NCBI GenBank assembly: GCA_018262715.1
Contig: JADFDS010000015.1
Span: forward strand, 1 to 52,478
DNA: 52,478 nt
Source: Bacteroidota bacterium
GTDB lineage: Bacteria > Bacteroidota > Bacteroidia > Bacteroidales > VadinHA17
Reading direction: 5' to 3'
Part shown: in pieces, positions 14,601 through 21,925 of the stretch
Layout: each line of letters opens with the position of its first letter
How positions within the stretch are numbered: position 1 is the first letter of the stretch
The notes under the pieces: model-generated
Database searches by the model: none
Told to the model about the DNA's origin: nothing
What the model saw: only the letters and a program-made list of their open reading frames with translations
Position numbers and translations under genes: made by a program

Positions 14601-15806
14601 TTATCCCAGTATCACCTCCCTCAGCTCGATCTTCTCCCTGTCGGCAACACCCAGCGACAGCTTTTCAGCCTGCAGCATGAACTCCAGTCCCTGAGGAGTG
14701 GCTGATTTCTGAAGCCCTTCAGCAATTCTTTTGTCGATGACAACATCAAACCCGATGCGGTCAACCGCAACAGGATCGGATCCGGCGATAATGGAGTGAT
14801 AGTCGCAGAAGAACTGCGGGTTGGCGCCGGGACCACCGTTGAAGCATCCCTTGATGCCGTCAACGATGTTCAGGACAACCTTATCGCGCAGAGGCGCGAA
14901 GGCACATACCTGGGCGCATGTCTCGTTCCACAGCTTCGCATGAAGCCTCCCTGTGTTGGAGACCGACCCGAAGGCAAGGTTTTTAAGCGCCAGCGTCACA
15001 GTCATGCCGGCATTTTTAAGTATGGGGATATTGATGATCTTGTCAAGCTCCTGCGTAACAATTTTGGTAAAGTATGAATACTTGCCTCCGTTGACCATGT
15101 AGGGCATGGTATACTCGTCATATTCTCCCTCAACGTCAGCCCAGTAGTACCAGTCGCGGTCAATCATATGCTCGCCGTAAAGTTTGCCGTCCTTGCCGTA
15201 GTAAAGACCCTCCTTGTCCATCTGTTCGGTGCCGACGATCCGGATTCCGGGGTAGTTTTCCTGTGTGAATCCCACGTCTGTCAGTTCAAACTCACGACGG
15301 TCCCATATTGTAAGCTGAGATCTTTTTATACCGCTCTCCTCAAGCTGGGCTATCACCGCCCTCACCACCTCATGGCTGGTACTGAGGCTCTTTCCTGCCA
15401 CCGGGTTTACCTTAAGGCCGATTCTTTCGCCGGGTTTAACAAACTTCCTCCAGGCTTTTTTCAGCTTTTTCTCTCCTGTCAGTTCGAGCATGGAGCGGGC
15501 TATCATGTCATATACCTCCTGCTCCACAATGAGGTTATCCTTCACTGAACGGGTGTTTTTCACCAGGGCCACCCGTCCGGGATACAAGCCAGGCATTGAA
15601 TCCGGGCCCCGGGCAATCTTTGCCGCATCAGCTATGTTGGTGTCGGGTTTGCCCTGCTGAGTCTGCCGGCCTGCAGTTTCCGGGTTCATGACATTGGCAA
15701 CGGGGGCTGTTGCCGCTCCCATTGCCTGTGCCACCGGTGCTGCTGCAGCGGCGGCTGCTCCTGCGCCCGCCAGGCGGAGGAAATTGCGGCGATTGACCTG
15801 GTTCAT
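14601..15806 (-). CDS. DUF362 domain protein with Tat signal
   Basis: Predicted Tat-exported protein of 401 residues. I start it at 15806, giving MNQVNRRNFLRLAGAGAAAA with the twin-arginine motif NRRNFLRLA followed by a long Ala-rich stretch; the longer frame places 13 residues before this. The body matches DUF362: RIGLKVNPVAGKSLSTSHEV, KIINIPILKNAGMTVTLALK, LNIVDGIKGCFNGGPGANPQ and IIAGSDPVAVDRIGFDV. DUF362 proteins often carry ferredoxin clusters, but I see no CxxCxxCxxxCP here. Tat export suggests folding or cofactor binding in the cytoplasm. It is followed by the DUF6599-like gene. Confidence 0.85.
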   Translation of the reverse strand: MNQVNRRNFLRLAGAGAAAAAAAPVAQAMGAATAPVANVMNPETAGRQTQQGKPDTNIADAAKIARGPDSMPGLYPGRVALVKNTRSVKDNLIVEQEVYDMIARSMLELTGEKKLKKAWRKFVKPGERIGLKVNPVAGKSLSTSHEVVRAVIAQLEESGIKRSQLTIWDRREFELTDVGFTQENYPGIRIVGTEQMDKEGLYYGKDGKLYGEHMIDRDWYYWADVEGEYDEYTMPYMVNGGKYSYFTKIVTQELDKIINIPILKNAGMTVTLALKNLAFGSVSNTGRLHAKLWNETCAQVCAFAPLRDKVVLNIVDGIKGCFNGGPGANPQFFCDYHSIIAGSDPVAVDRIGFDVVIDKRIAEGLQKSATPQGLEFMLQAEKLSLGVADREKIELREVILG

Positions 15807-15846
15807 GATTCTTTTCTGTGAGATGATAACGTATTTAAAGCACAAA

Positions 15847-15854
15847 CAAATATA
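15847..15854 (-). promoter_or_regulatory. Candidate -7 element upstream of the DUF362 gene
   Basis: The minus strand reads TATATTTG, an exact TAnnTTTG match, 40 bases before the ATG at 15806. No TTTG lies at the right distance upstream, so support is partial. Confidence 0.4.
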
Positions 15855-15915
15855 AATAATTACGCCGGTGAGTCATATTTCAATTTTTATGCCGGAGAGC
15901 AGGCTTCAGCTTTTT

Positions 15916-15946
15916 TTTGCATAATCAGAATAGTTAATTAATTTTG
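15916..15946 (+). promoter_or_regulatory. Promoter of tRNA-Pro
   Basis: TTTG at 15916-15919 and TAATTTTG at 15939-15946 with a 19-base spacer, an ideal Bacteroidetes primary-sigma promoter. Transcription would start about 11 bases before the mature tRNA end at 15963. Confidence 0.8.
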
Positions 15947-15962
15947 CACCGCTTAAAAAGCA

Positions 15963-16037
15963 CGGGATGTAGCTCAGCCCGGTTAGAGTACTTGTCTGGG
16001 GGGCAAGGGGCCCCGGGTTCAAATCCCGGCATCCCGA
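15963..16037 (+). tRNA. tRNA-Pro (anticodon GGG)
   Basis: 75-base cloverleaf folded by eye. Acceptor stem CGGGATG pairs with CATCCCG. The D stem is GCTC/GAGT. The anticodon stem CTTGT/GCAAG encloses loop CTGGGGG with anticodon GGG (reads CCC and CCU). A five-base variable loop follows. The T arm is CCGGG-TTCAAAT-CCCGG and the discriminator base is A. CCA is not encoded. It has its own promoter upstream and a strong intrinsic terminator downstream, so it is a single-gene unit. Confidence 0.96.
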
Positions 16038-16053
16038 CTGAGCAAAGAAAACC

Positions 16054-16082
16054 CACCCGCCAATTCCGGCGGGTGTTTTTTT
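16054..16082 (+). terminator. Intrinsic terminator of tRNA-Pro
   Basis: Perfect 8-bp stem CACCCGCC (16054-16061) and GGCGGGTG (16068-16075) around a six-base loop, followed by seven T residues. It begins 17 bases after the tRNA. Confidence 0.9.
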
Positions 16083-16138
16083 GCTTTTAAGGGTGACGAG
16101 GAAGCTTGCTTCCGAGAAACATATAAAAGCAAAAGAAA

Positions 16139-16159
16139 GCAACGAGCGACGCTCGTTGC
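16139..16159. repeat. Perfect GC-rich palindrome
   Basis: GCAACGAGCG (16139-16148) and its exact inverse CGCTCGTTGC (16150-16159) with one base between; realistically a 9-bp stem with a three-base loop. A short GGGTTTTC follows. It could be a weak terminator for either strand or a REP-like unit; no gene lies across it. Confidence 0.7.
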
Positions 16160-16163
16160 GGGT

Positions 16164-16270
16164 TTTCTCTGCTCCTGTCATCCCCAACCCGGGATCACGC
16201 GATCCGACAAGCGGCGGAGAGCGTAATCCCGGCCATGACCCAGATGTTTCTCTGATCCTGTCATCCCCAA
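16164..16270. repeat. Pair of 24-bp direct repeats
   Basis: The 24 bases at 16164-16187 recur at 16247-16270 with one mismatch (C versus A at the ninth base); both contain CCTGTCATCCCCAA. Start-to-start spacing is 83 bases. The spacer also has GGATC-x4-GATCC and other small palindromes. The whole 16083-16313 stretch between the tRNA terminator and the C69 gene appears non-coding. Confidence 0.75.
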
Positions 16271-16313
16271 AAGGGGCAAAACCGGCTTCGTGAGAAGTGC
16301 TCTTAAGTGCCTC

Positions 16314-17960
16314 CTACTCCCTGTTATTGGTGTACCTGGTGATAATCTGATTACGCAGTTCCAGGAACATTTCGGTGACCCTGTTCATCTTTCCGTCTGA
16401 ATAGTCAGTCAGGAACTTGCGGGCCGACGCCGGATCTTTTTTGTACATCTCAAGAGCCTCCTTCTCCGTCTTCTCCTGCCCCGCAAAAATCTCATTCTCG
16501 AACGGATCCCTCACCGCACGAACATCTGCAGCAATATCCCTGAACTGTAGGTTCGCAAGGTTATCGACGAAATCTATCGCCCACCGGGCAGAGCGTTCGT
16601 CATACTTCTCCGGATCGTAGATGTTGTAGGTCTCTGCCACTGAAAGGTTCCCGGCGTAGATCGGAACATACGGACTGAAATAAGGGTTGTCGAGATACAC
16701 CCAGTACACGCCGCCAATGGCATCCGGAAGCCAGTCGCGCAGCTGCATCACCATGCCGTAGTGACCACGGTGACGGGCCACCGGCCTTCTGTAGGTCTGT
16801 TTGATGAGCTTCCGCATCTCACTCCCCGGGAATGGGGTAGCCAGCGGGCTCTTCTCATACCCTCCCTTTCCGTCCGGCACCAGCCACTCAGGATAGGAAG
16901 TCATGTCATAAATGGTACCCTCGAAGGTCGATCTCTGGAAAGCAATCACATCCTGCACTGAAATCTTCTTCTCCGGGACAGCTGCAAACGGGTAGATGGA
17001 GAGAGGCTCCACCACCTGGTAGTAGGGCTGCATCCCCTTGTAGGGATTGGACGGGTCAAGCTTCCTGTCAGGCCACTGCTTCAGGCCAGGCATAAAGGTG
17101 CTGTAGAAAAGCCAGAAACGGCTGGTGGCGTATTCCTCAGGCAGCGGGGAGTAGGCTTCCTGCCAGATAAAGGGTTTCCCCGACGCAGGGTCATACCAGC
17201 CGCGGTCAACTGCCTCTTTCATATAGTTGTCAGAGACCAGGAACCGGCTCTTGTCTCCGGCATTGATCTCCTTGATAATACTCCAGTTTGGCACCATTGT
17301 CGCCTGATCATCAGGAAGCCGCTGTGCTGCCCAGATGGCCCCGGGCCTGCCGGTCCCGGGTTCCCAGCCGTTGCCTACTCCGAATACCTCTAAGACCCAT
17401 GCCTCATCTGTGTCAGCAATAACCAGCGTCTCAGAACCGTCGCCACTTGACGGCAGGAAGCCGTAACGGATCATCAGGTCCCCGATAAGCAGCACTGCTT
17501 CCCTTGCTTTGTCACACCGCTGAAGGGCAAAGATCATAGCCTGCTCTATTGTCATTATCTGCTTCCCCTCCTCACGGGTACACACCAGCTCAGGCCGCTG
17601 TGCCGTGGTGCTCTCGGCAATGCCCAGTTGCACCTCATTCATGTGCGAGTAGGCTGAATGGAAATAACCATAGGTTTTCCTTACCTGCGGAATGTATCCC
17701 AGCACCTCGCCATCATCCATGAGCGAGAGGCCGGCATCCTGGATACCCCAGTAAACAGGGGCCTGCTCCCCTGCCCTGAAGGTCTTGCCGGGAACATAGT
17801 AAATCCTCGAATCAGGTCCGGTATCGGTATGGGAAATCAGCACTGAACCGTCTGCCGTGGCCTTCTTCCCGGCGGCAATGATCGTACAGCCGTGAGCCTC
17901 CGGGACCGAAACCATAGACGCTGACAGCATTACCATAAAAATGAGGTTGATCTTGTTCAT
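16314..17960 (-). CDS. C69 family dipeptidase (exported)
   Basis: Peptidase family C69 (PepD-like) N-terminal-nucleophile hydrolase of 548 residues. The signal peptide MNKINLIFMVMLSASMVSVP ends at EAHG, and cleavage would expose Cys25 in CTIIAAGKKATADGSVLIS as the catalytic N-terminal residue. ISHTDTGPDSRIYYVPG and AWVLEVFGVGNGWEPG further fit the family. It probably trims dipeptides in the periplasm or at the surface. Its 3' end borders the repeat region; a TATTTTTG element lies upstream of its start at 18002-18009. Confidence 0.93.
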   Translation of the reverse strand: MNKINLIFMVMLSASMVSVPEAHGCTIIAAGKKATADGSVLISHTDTGPDSRIYYVPGKTFRAGEQAPVYWGIQDAGLSLMDDGEVLGYIPQVRKTYGYFHSAYSHMNEVQLGIAESTTAQRPELVCTREEGKQIMTIEQAMIFALQRCDKAREAVLLIGDLMIRYGFLPSSGDGSETLVIADTDEAWVLEVFGVGNGWEPGTGRPGAIWAAQRLPDDQATMVPNWSIIKEINAGDKSRFLVSDNYMKEAVDRGWYDPASGKPFIWQEAYSPLPEEYATSRFWLFYSTFMPGLKQWPDRKLDPSNPYKGMQPYYQVVEPLSIYPFAAVPEKKISVQDVIAFQRSTFEGTIYDMTSYPEWLVPDGKGGYEKSPLATPFPGSEMRKLIKQTYRRPVARHRGHYGMVMQLRDWLPDAIGGVYWVYLDNPYFSPYVPIYAGNLSVAETYNIYDPEKYDERSARWAIDFVDNLANLQFRDIAADVRAVRDPFENEIFAGQEKTEKEALEMYKKDPASARKFLTDYSDGKMNRVTEMFLELRNQIITRYTNNRE

Positions 17961-18059
17961 ATGAGTTTTTTCTATACTGATCAGTCAATCTGATGTACAG
18001 GCAAAAATAAGAAATTATTACTGGCAGGAAAAAAACAAGAATAGAACGCTCTGTCAACT

Positions 18060-18091
18060 TTTGTTTTAACGGAGGGGATTCCCTAAATTCG
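18060..18091 (+). promoter_or_regulatory. Promoter of small lipoprotein gene, near-leaderless
   Basis: TTTG at 18060-18063 and TAAATTCG at 18084-18091 (one mismatch to TAnnTTTG) with a 20-base spacer. The ATG at 18097 is only six bases past the -7 element, so the transcript would have essentially no leader. Confidence 0.45.
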
Positions 18092-18096
18092 CAGCA

Positions 18097-18279
18097 ATGA
18101 AAAAACTGATATTTTTAGTCCTTGCCATACTCATGCTGGCCTCATGCAACCAGGGAGTCTGCCCTGCATACAGTGATTCAGCCAATGACATGAAGAATAC
18201 ACTTCTCCAGAAGGGCAACATCAGGGCCGACGGCATCAACAGGGTTTACCGCGACAGCTACCAGAAGAAGCTGAGATAA
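18097..18279 (+). CDS. Small lipoprotein, 60 residues
   Basis: MKKLIFLVLAILMLASC is a clear lipoprotein signal with lipobox LASC, so Cys17 would be lipidated. The 44-residue mature peptide begins CNQGVCPAYSDSAND and ends in a basic helix-like tail. A near-consensus promoter directly precedes it. Function unknown. Short exported proteins with a CPAY motif are, from memory, common in Bacteroidetes. It stands alone between two minus-strand genes. Confidence 0.65.
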   Translation: MKKLIFLVLAILMLASCNQGVCPAYSDSANDMKNTLLQKGNIRADGINRVYRDSYQKKLR

Positions 18280-18329
18280 AAGGCTGCCTGCAATCTCATT
18301 CCGACAGCCGGAACAAGCAAAAGGGAGTA

Positions 18330-18728
18330 TCAGTACCAGCTCTGAACCAGAACCTTCTTATCATTCTGGTATTCACAAACCCTGTAAAAGACCGATGAAT
18401 CATTCTCGATCTGGTACATCCAGTACCCGTAGATACCCGGGGTGACATACTGCCTGCGCAGGTACAGCCGGTCACCTTCGTTGAAACCGCATTCCCTGCT
18501 GTAGGCTGATATCTTTCCGAAAGTGCTGTCAGCAGAGGTCTTGATCCAGATGAGGTGTGGGTCTCCGAACCGTGCAGGAGCCGTATGCCTGAAATCCTGG
18601 TAGTCACCTATATACATTCGGGTGACATATAGCCGGTCCTCTTCAGGCTCAGTGGCAGCCCTGTTTGAGGTACTGCATGAGGCCACCAGTACAAATATGA
18701 ACAGGAGAATAACTTTTCTGATCGTCAT
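18330..18728 (-). CDS. Hypothetical lipoprotein, 132 residues
   Basis: MTIRKVILLFIFVLVASC is a lipoprotein signal with lipobox VASC. The mature domain is short and aromatic-rich, with paired strand-like segments (RLYVTRMYIGDYQDFRHT, RLYLRRQYVTPGIYGYWMY) and an end YQNDKKVLVQSWY, suggesting a small beta-rich fold. I do not recognise the family. It converges on the 60-residue lipoprotein with a 50-base gap that shows no clear terminator. Confidence 0.65.
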   Translation of the reverse strand: MTIRKVILLFIFVLVASCSTSNRAATEPEEDRLYVTRMYIGDYQDFRHTAPARFGDPHLIWIKTSADSTFGKISAYSRECGFNEGDRLYLRRQYVTPGIYGYWMYQIENDSSVFYRVCEYQNDKKVLVQSWY

Positions 18729-18802
18729 GTCATTTTGGTTTTGATACCTAAATTGATACTGATGGCCGGAGGGCGGTGTTCGCCGATACTTCCGGATCAG
18801 TG

Positions 18803-18937
18803 TTATACCGAATAGAACAGGTATTTGTATGTATACCCGTTTTCATTAAGCCACCAGCGCAGTGCCTTGGCAATTTTTCTTCTCCTCAGGAGCACCTTCC
18901 CGGTCACGTCTGAAGAAATCTGGTAATACGTTTTCAT
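18803..18937 (-). CDS. Small basic protein, 44 residues
   Basis: Short ORF translated by hand: ATG at 18937, TAA at 18803-18805. The peptide starts MKTYYQISSDVTGKVLLRRR, passes IAKALRWWLNENG and ends YTYKYLFYSV. It is strongly basic and aromatic, a composition unlikely for random antisense. It begins 28 bases after the 159-residue gene stops and would share its promoter. Family unknown; it could be a nucleic-acid-binding or membrane-associated micro-protein. Confidence 0.45.
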   Translation of the reverse strand: MKTYYQISSDVTGKVLLRRRKIAKALRWWLNENGYTYKYLFYSV

Positions 18938-18964
18938 CGCAGTTCTTATTTTTTGATTTAGTAT

Positions 18965-19444
18965 TTAATTGATTCTCTTTCTGCTGTGGAAATAGGTCAG
19001 GCCGTTCAGTTCCTTCATGTCAATTACCACAAGTCCGCATCTGCCCAATATTGCAGAGACCCTGTCAGGATTAAGTTCCTCACGGACTGCTGAACGATGA
19101 TGGATGATTCTTGAAAGGTAAAGCGGCATGTTGCCGGGATGCTGAGCGTCAAGCCCTGAGCTCCTCCGGTAAGCAAAACAGCCTACAAAGCTTGTCTCCG
19201 GTGGCAACAGCCTCACCAGCGAGCTGACGAACATCTCAAGATGCTTTATCAGGTCAAGCCTGCGCAGGCTTATGAGTGTTCTGGCCCGGCTCAGGTCAGT
19301 CCTGCCGTAATTGGCCCCCTCATGCGAAGACAGTATTATCAGCCCTGGTCCGCCAAACAGTCCGGTTCTTCTCATGTAACGGAAGAAACTGAACCCGCAG
19401 AGGATAATCATGCTTACAATCTTGAACACCGCCGTTGATTTCAT
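18965..19444 (-). CDS. Hypothetical protein, 159 residues, N-terminal hydrophobic segment
   Basis: No family recognised with confidence. Residues about 5-22 (AVFKIVSMIILCGFSFFR) are hydrophobic, either a membrane anchor or a signal. The remainder is basic and ends CGLVVIDMKELNGLTYFHSRK, reminiscent of the C-terminal strand of some methyltransferase-like proteins; that resemblance is only an impression. A textbook promoter lies 25 bases upstream, arguing for a real gene. It is followed by a 44-residue ORF. Arg/Leu content is high compared with neighbours. Confidence 0.6.
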   Translation of the reverse strand: MKSTAVFKIVSMIILCGFSFFRYMRRTGLFGGPGLIILSSHEGANYGRTDLSRARTLISLRRLDLIKHLEMFVSSLVRLLPPETSFVGCFAYRRSSGLDAQHPGNMPLYLSRIIHHRSAVREELNPDRVSAILGRCGLVVIDMKELNGLTYFHSRKRIN

Positions 19445-19468
19445 TTCCTGGTGGATTGATTTTCATAC

Positions 19469-19500
19469 CAAATGTACCAGGGGAAAACGTTGAAAACAAA
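19469..19500 (-). promoter_or_regulatory. Promoter of the 159-residue unknown gene
   Basis: On the minus strand TTTG (19500-19497) and TACATTTG (19476-19469) with a 20-base spacer match the consensus exactly. The ATG at 19444 follows 24 bases after the -7 element. Confidence 0.7.
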
Positions 19501-19611
19501 TCGCAAGTGCTCATTTTACGGACACTTGGAGCCATATCATAATGATTCGTCAAGTAGTTTTGGCAGTTCGCTTACACAAACGGGTGACTAACGGCACAAA
19601 CAGGTGTTTTA

Positions 19612-19634
19612 GTCAAAAGCGGAGCGCTTTTGAC
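19612..19634. repeat. Perfect 10-bp inverted repeat
   Basis: GTCAAAAGCG (19612-19621) and CGCTTTTGAC (19625-19634) around GAG. There is no T-run after either arm, so it is not a standard terminator. It lies between the SiaC-like gene end (19706) and the promoter at 19469-19500; it could be an operator or a transcript-end hairpin. Confidence 0.65.
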
Positions 19635-19705
19635 CAATCACGGATATGCATTGATTAAAATTTAGATTCGTCCCGGCTGAAAATTAGAATCAGCATGCCG
19701 GTTTT

Positions 19706-20167
19706 CTAAAATAATACCAGTGCGTCACGAATGACCCTCGAGGTATCGTCTGTGGCGTAGAGCTTGAGACTCACCTCGGGAATGGAATCCTGGAGGATAT
19801 CGGTGATGGGATTGAAAGAATCGCGGACGTCGGCAGACAACTTCATGTCATCATACTCCTCGAGCGGAATATAGATATGGACTATAAGCCGGTAATCAGG
19901 GTTATTTATCCGGGTCAGGGCCTTGATAATCTTCGAAATCCAGAGCGATGAGGAGGTATTGAAGTATTCGACATTGAGTCTCAGGTTCGTGACCGGCTGT
20001 GGTTGAATCACGTAATTGTTCACCCAGTTAAGTACAGGTTCGTAGATCCTGGTGGCGTTTTCAGGCAGCGACCTGCCTGTAAGTGAAAGCTCGCCGCTGC
20101 TGTATTTCAGCTCTATCTGCGGCGTCTTTGGCGTCTTCCCGATGATTAAATCAGTTGGCTTTTCCAT
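19706..20167 (-). CDS. DUF1987 / SiaC-family regulatory phosphoprotein
   Basis: Cytoplasmic 153-residue protein matching DUF1987: KTPQIELKYSSGELSLTGRS, then LNWVNNYVIQPQPVTNLRLN, EYFNTSSSLWISKIIKAL and NNPDYRLIVHIYIPLEEYDD. In Pseudomonas, SiaC is phosphorylated by the SiaB kinase, dephosphorylated by SiaA, and binds the diguanylate cyclase SiaD. The phospho-acceptor would be in the NTSSS loop here (about residues 70-74). No SiaA, SiaB or GGDEF gene is in the window, so it is an orphan. The ATG at 20167 is the natural start. Confidence 0.88.
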   Translation of the reverse strand: MEKPTDLIIGKTPKTPQIELKYSSGELSLTGRSLPENATRIYEPVLNWVNNYVIQPQPVTNLRLNVEYFNTSSSLWISKIIKALTRINNPDYRLIVHIYIPLEEYDDMKLSADVRDSFNPITDILQDSIPEVSLKLYATDDTSRVIRDALVLF

Positions 20168-20360
20168 TATTTAGTTCTTCCCAATCTAAAACAATTCGCT
20201 CAAGTTAATAATACTTCTCAAAAGTAGGCCATGCTGCGGTAAGTTCATAATCCTTAATCAAAATCTGATGCATGATCATCAACTTATAGACCTGTTCGTC
20301 AATGAAACACATGAAGTTCACTTTTCCTGCCGGCATTTCAGGCCGTTCACAGTATGATTG

Positions 20361-20996
20361 TCACATTCCGGGGAACTCCCTGGCGTAGTCTGACATCGAC
20401 CGTCTGATTACCTCCTGTGCCTCGGCAGTGTCATAAATATCTGCAATTGTGACCCTTCTCTTCTCTCCCGGCAGATCCTTGTAGGTAAGGAAATAGTGCT
20501 TCAGCCTCTCGATGGCTATCTGCGGGCAGTCCATGATATCAGCATACTCCCCGTACACTGCATCGTTATACAGAACGGCGATGATTTTATCATCGGCCTC
20601 GTTGCCGTCAATCATCCTGAATCCGCCTATGGGCCTCGCCAGCACGAGTATGTCACCGTGGGTAATGTCCTTCTCCGTCAGGATACAGATATCCATGGCA
20701 TCCCCGTCACCCTTTATGCCGGCCAGACCCGTCTTTTCCATGGTCCGGTCAGCGACATCGGCACCGGTGAGAGTCCTGGGAATAAACCCGTACAGGGCCG
20801 GAACTACATTAGAATAGCGTTGCGGTCTGTCAAGCCTCAGGTATCCTGAAATCTTATCCATCTCATACTTGACTGTGTCGGTGGGTACCATCTCAACATA
20901 TGTCATCACGATTTCGGGGGCTTTGCTCCCGATATCGATCCCGTGCCAGGGGTGCGATCTGTACCGGCAGCAGGCGGCATCTTTCTTTTTGCTCAT
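20361..20996 (-). CDS. ppa: Inorganic pyrophosphatase (class I)
   Basis: Hydrolyses pyrophosphate to phosphate, pulling biosynthetic reactions forward. It has 211 residues. Landmarks: HPWHGIDIGSKAPEIVMTYV, KYEMDKISGYLRLDRPQRYS, YGFIPRTL, and the metal-binding stretch GDGDAMDICILTE, in which the usual Pro of DGDPxD is Ala. A later GNEADDKIIAVLYND supplies the remaining acidic ligands. It starts 29 bases after the polysaccharide-deacetylase gene and may be cotranscribed. Beyond its TGA the frame stays open 52 more codons, which I regard as probably incidental. Confidence 0.94.
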   Translation of the reverse strand: MSKKKDAACCRYRSHPWHGIDIGSKAPEIVMTYVEMVPTDTVKYEMDKISGYLRLDRPQRYSNVVPALYGFIPRTLTGADVADRTMEKTGLAGIKGDGDAMDICILTEKDITHGDILVLARPIGGFRMIDGNEADDKIIAVLYNDAVYGEYADIMDCPQIAIERLKHYFLTYKDLPGEKRRVTIADIYDTAEAQEVIRRSMSDYAREFPGM

Positions 20997-21025
20997 TTTG
21001 GTTTCAGGGTTAGTCAGGGTATCAG

Positions 21026-21829
21026 TTATTGAATACCAAGGTAAGTTCCGATAATTTCCTGGTCGGTATCATCAAGCAGCGGCAGGCTTGGGAGTCTGAA
21101 CAGGTCAGCGCCTGCCATTCCGGTCACGTTCCGTTCGGATGTGCGGATAAAACTGTATCCATGGCGCCGGGCCCCTGCAATGATGTCCTCATCACCTGCT
21201 CCGTCGCCGTAAGGCAGGGCGAGGGCTTCGACAATGCCATAGATATGCCTGTCAATAAGCACCTTTGAACCACCGAGCTCCTCGTCAAGGTACGCCTGGA
21301 AGGCTTCACCACCGCCGAGTGCTGACTTCATATTATAAAGGTATTGGTGTGACATGGTATGCGATCCGAAGGTGAATGGCCTGACCCCTCCGTCGAAGGT
21401 GTAACTGCTCAAACGCTCCACTTCGTCCCAGTCGAGGAAGGAGTCCATCCCGATCTTCGAGGCCCAGAGAAAGAAGGTCGCCTTCATCCTGTATCTCTTC
21501 AGCAGCGGGGCTGCCAGAGTGTACCATGAGTGGTCCCCGTCATCAAAAGTGATCAGAGCAGCATGCGTGGTGAGTTCCTGCTCTCCTGAGATAACTGCTG
21601 CCAGATCATTGAAATCTATCACCCTGATATTGTTTTCCTGAAGGTAAAGGAGGTCCTTTTCGAACTCTTCAGCGCTGCGCTCATAAAGGTTGCCGGCGTC
21701 ACCCTCCGTGATCCGGTGATACATGAGTATCACCACACGCGGATTATCGACCGGCTCTGGATCAGGCAGCCTGGTGCATGCCGCCACCACTAGGGCCACA
21801 ATGAGAAACGCCCTGACAGTCTTCTGCAT
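21026..21829 (-). CDS. Polysaccharide deacetylase family lipoprotein
   Basis: NodB-type carbohydrate esterase of 267 residues that would remove acetyl groups from a glycan at the cell envelope. I start at the ATG at 21829, giving MQKTVRAFLIVALVVAAC with a lipobox; the longer frame starts at a TTG. Catalytic motifs: RVVILMYHRITEG, ALITFDDGDHSWY (metal-binding Asp pair), FTFGSHTMSHQYL (HxxxH) and LALPYGDGAGDEDII. It lies 96 bases after uvrB and 29 bases before ppa. Confidence 0.9.
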   Translation of the reverse strand: MQKTVRAFLIVALVVAACTRLPDPEPVDNPRVVILMYHRITEGDAGNLYERSAEEFEKDLLYLQENNIRVIDFNDLAAVISGEQELTTHAALITFDDGDHSWYTLAAPLLKRYRMKATFFLWASKIGMDSFLDWDEVERLSSYTFDGGVRPFTFGSHTMSHQYLYNMKSALGGGEAFQAYLDEELGGSKVLIDRHIYGIVEALALPYGDGAGDEDIIAGARRHGYSFIRTSERNVTGMAGADLFRLPSLPLLDDTDQEIIGTYLGIQ

Positions 21830-21872
21830 ATATAACTGGTATGAATTCAACTTTTTTGTTCTCGTGGAAATA

Positions 21873-21900
21873 TCATTCTCATTATCAAACGGGAGAATGA
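21873..21900 (-). terminator. Possible hairpin after uvrB
   Basis: TCATTCTC (21873-21880) and GAGAATGA (21893-21900) form an 8-bp stem with a 12-base loop, 26 bases past the uvrB stop. The minus-strand side has only a short T stretch (ATATTTCC), so termination would be weak. Confidence 0.3.
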
Positions 21901-21925
21901 CTCTTTTCGTACCCGGGCCTTCAGG

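Noticed and set aside
15906-16187. 93-codon minus-strand ORF over the tRNA
   Set aside because: It is antisense to tRNA-Pro and gives the familiar spurious peptide containing GCRDLNPGPLAPQ seen opposite tRNA genes.
16081-16293. 70-codon plus-strand ORF in the repeat spacer
   Set aside because: Starts on a non-ATG codon, spans palindromes and direct repeats, and shows no protein-like composition.
18280-18329. Terminator between the two convergent lipoprotein genes
   Set aside because: No stem followed by a T-run could be found.
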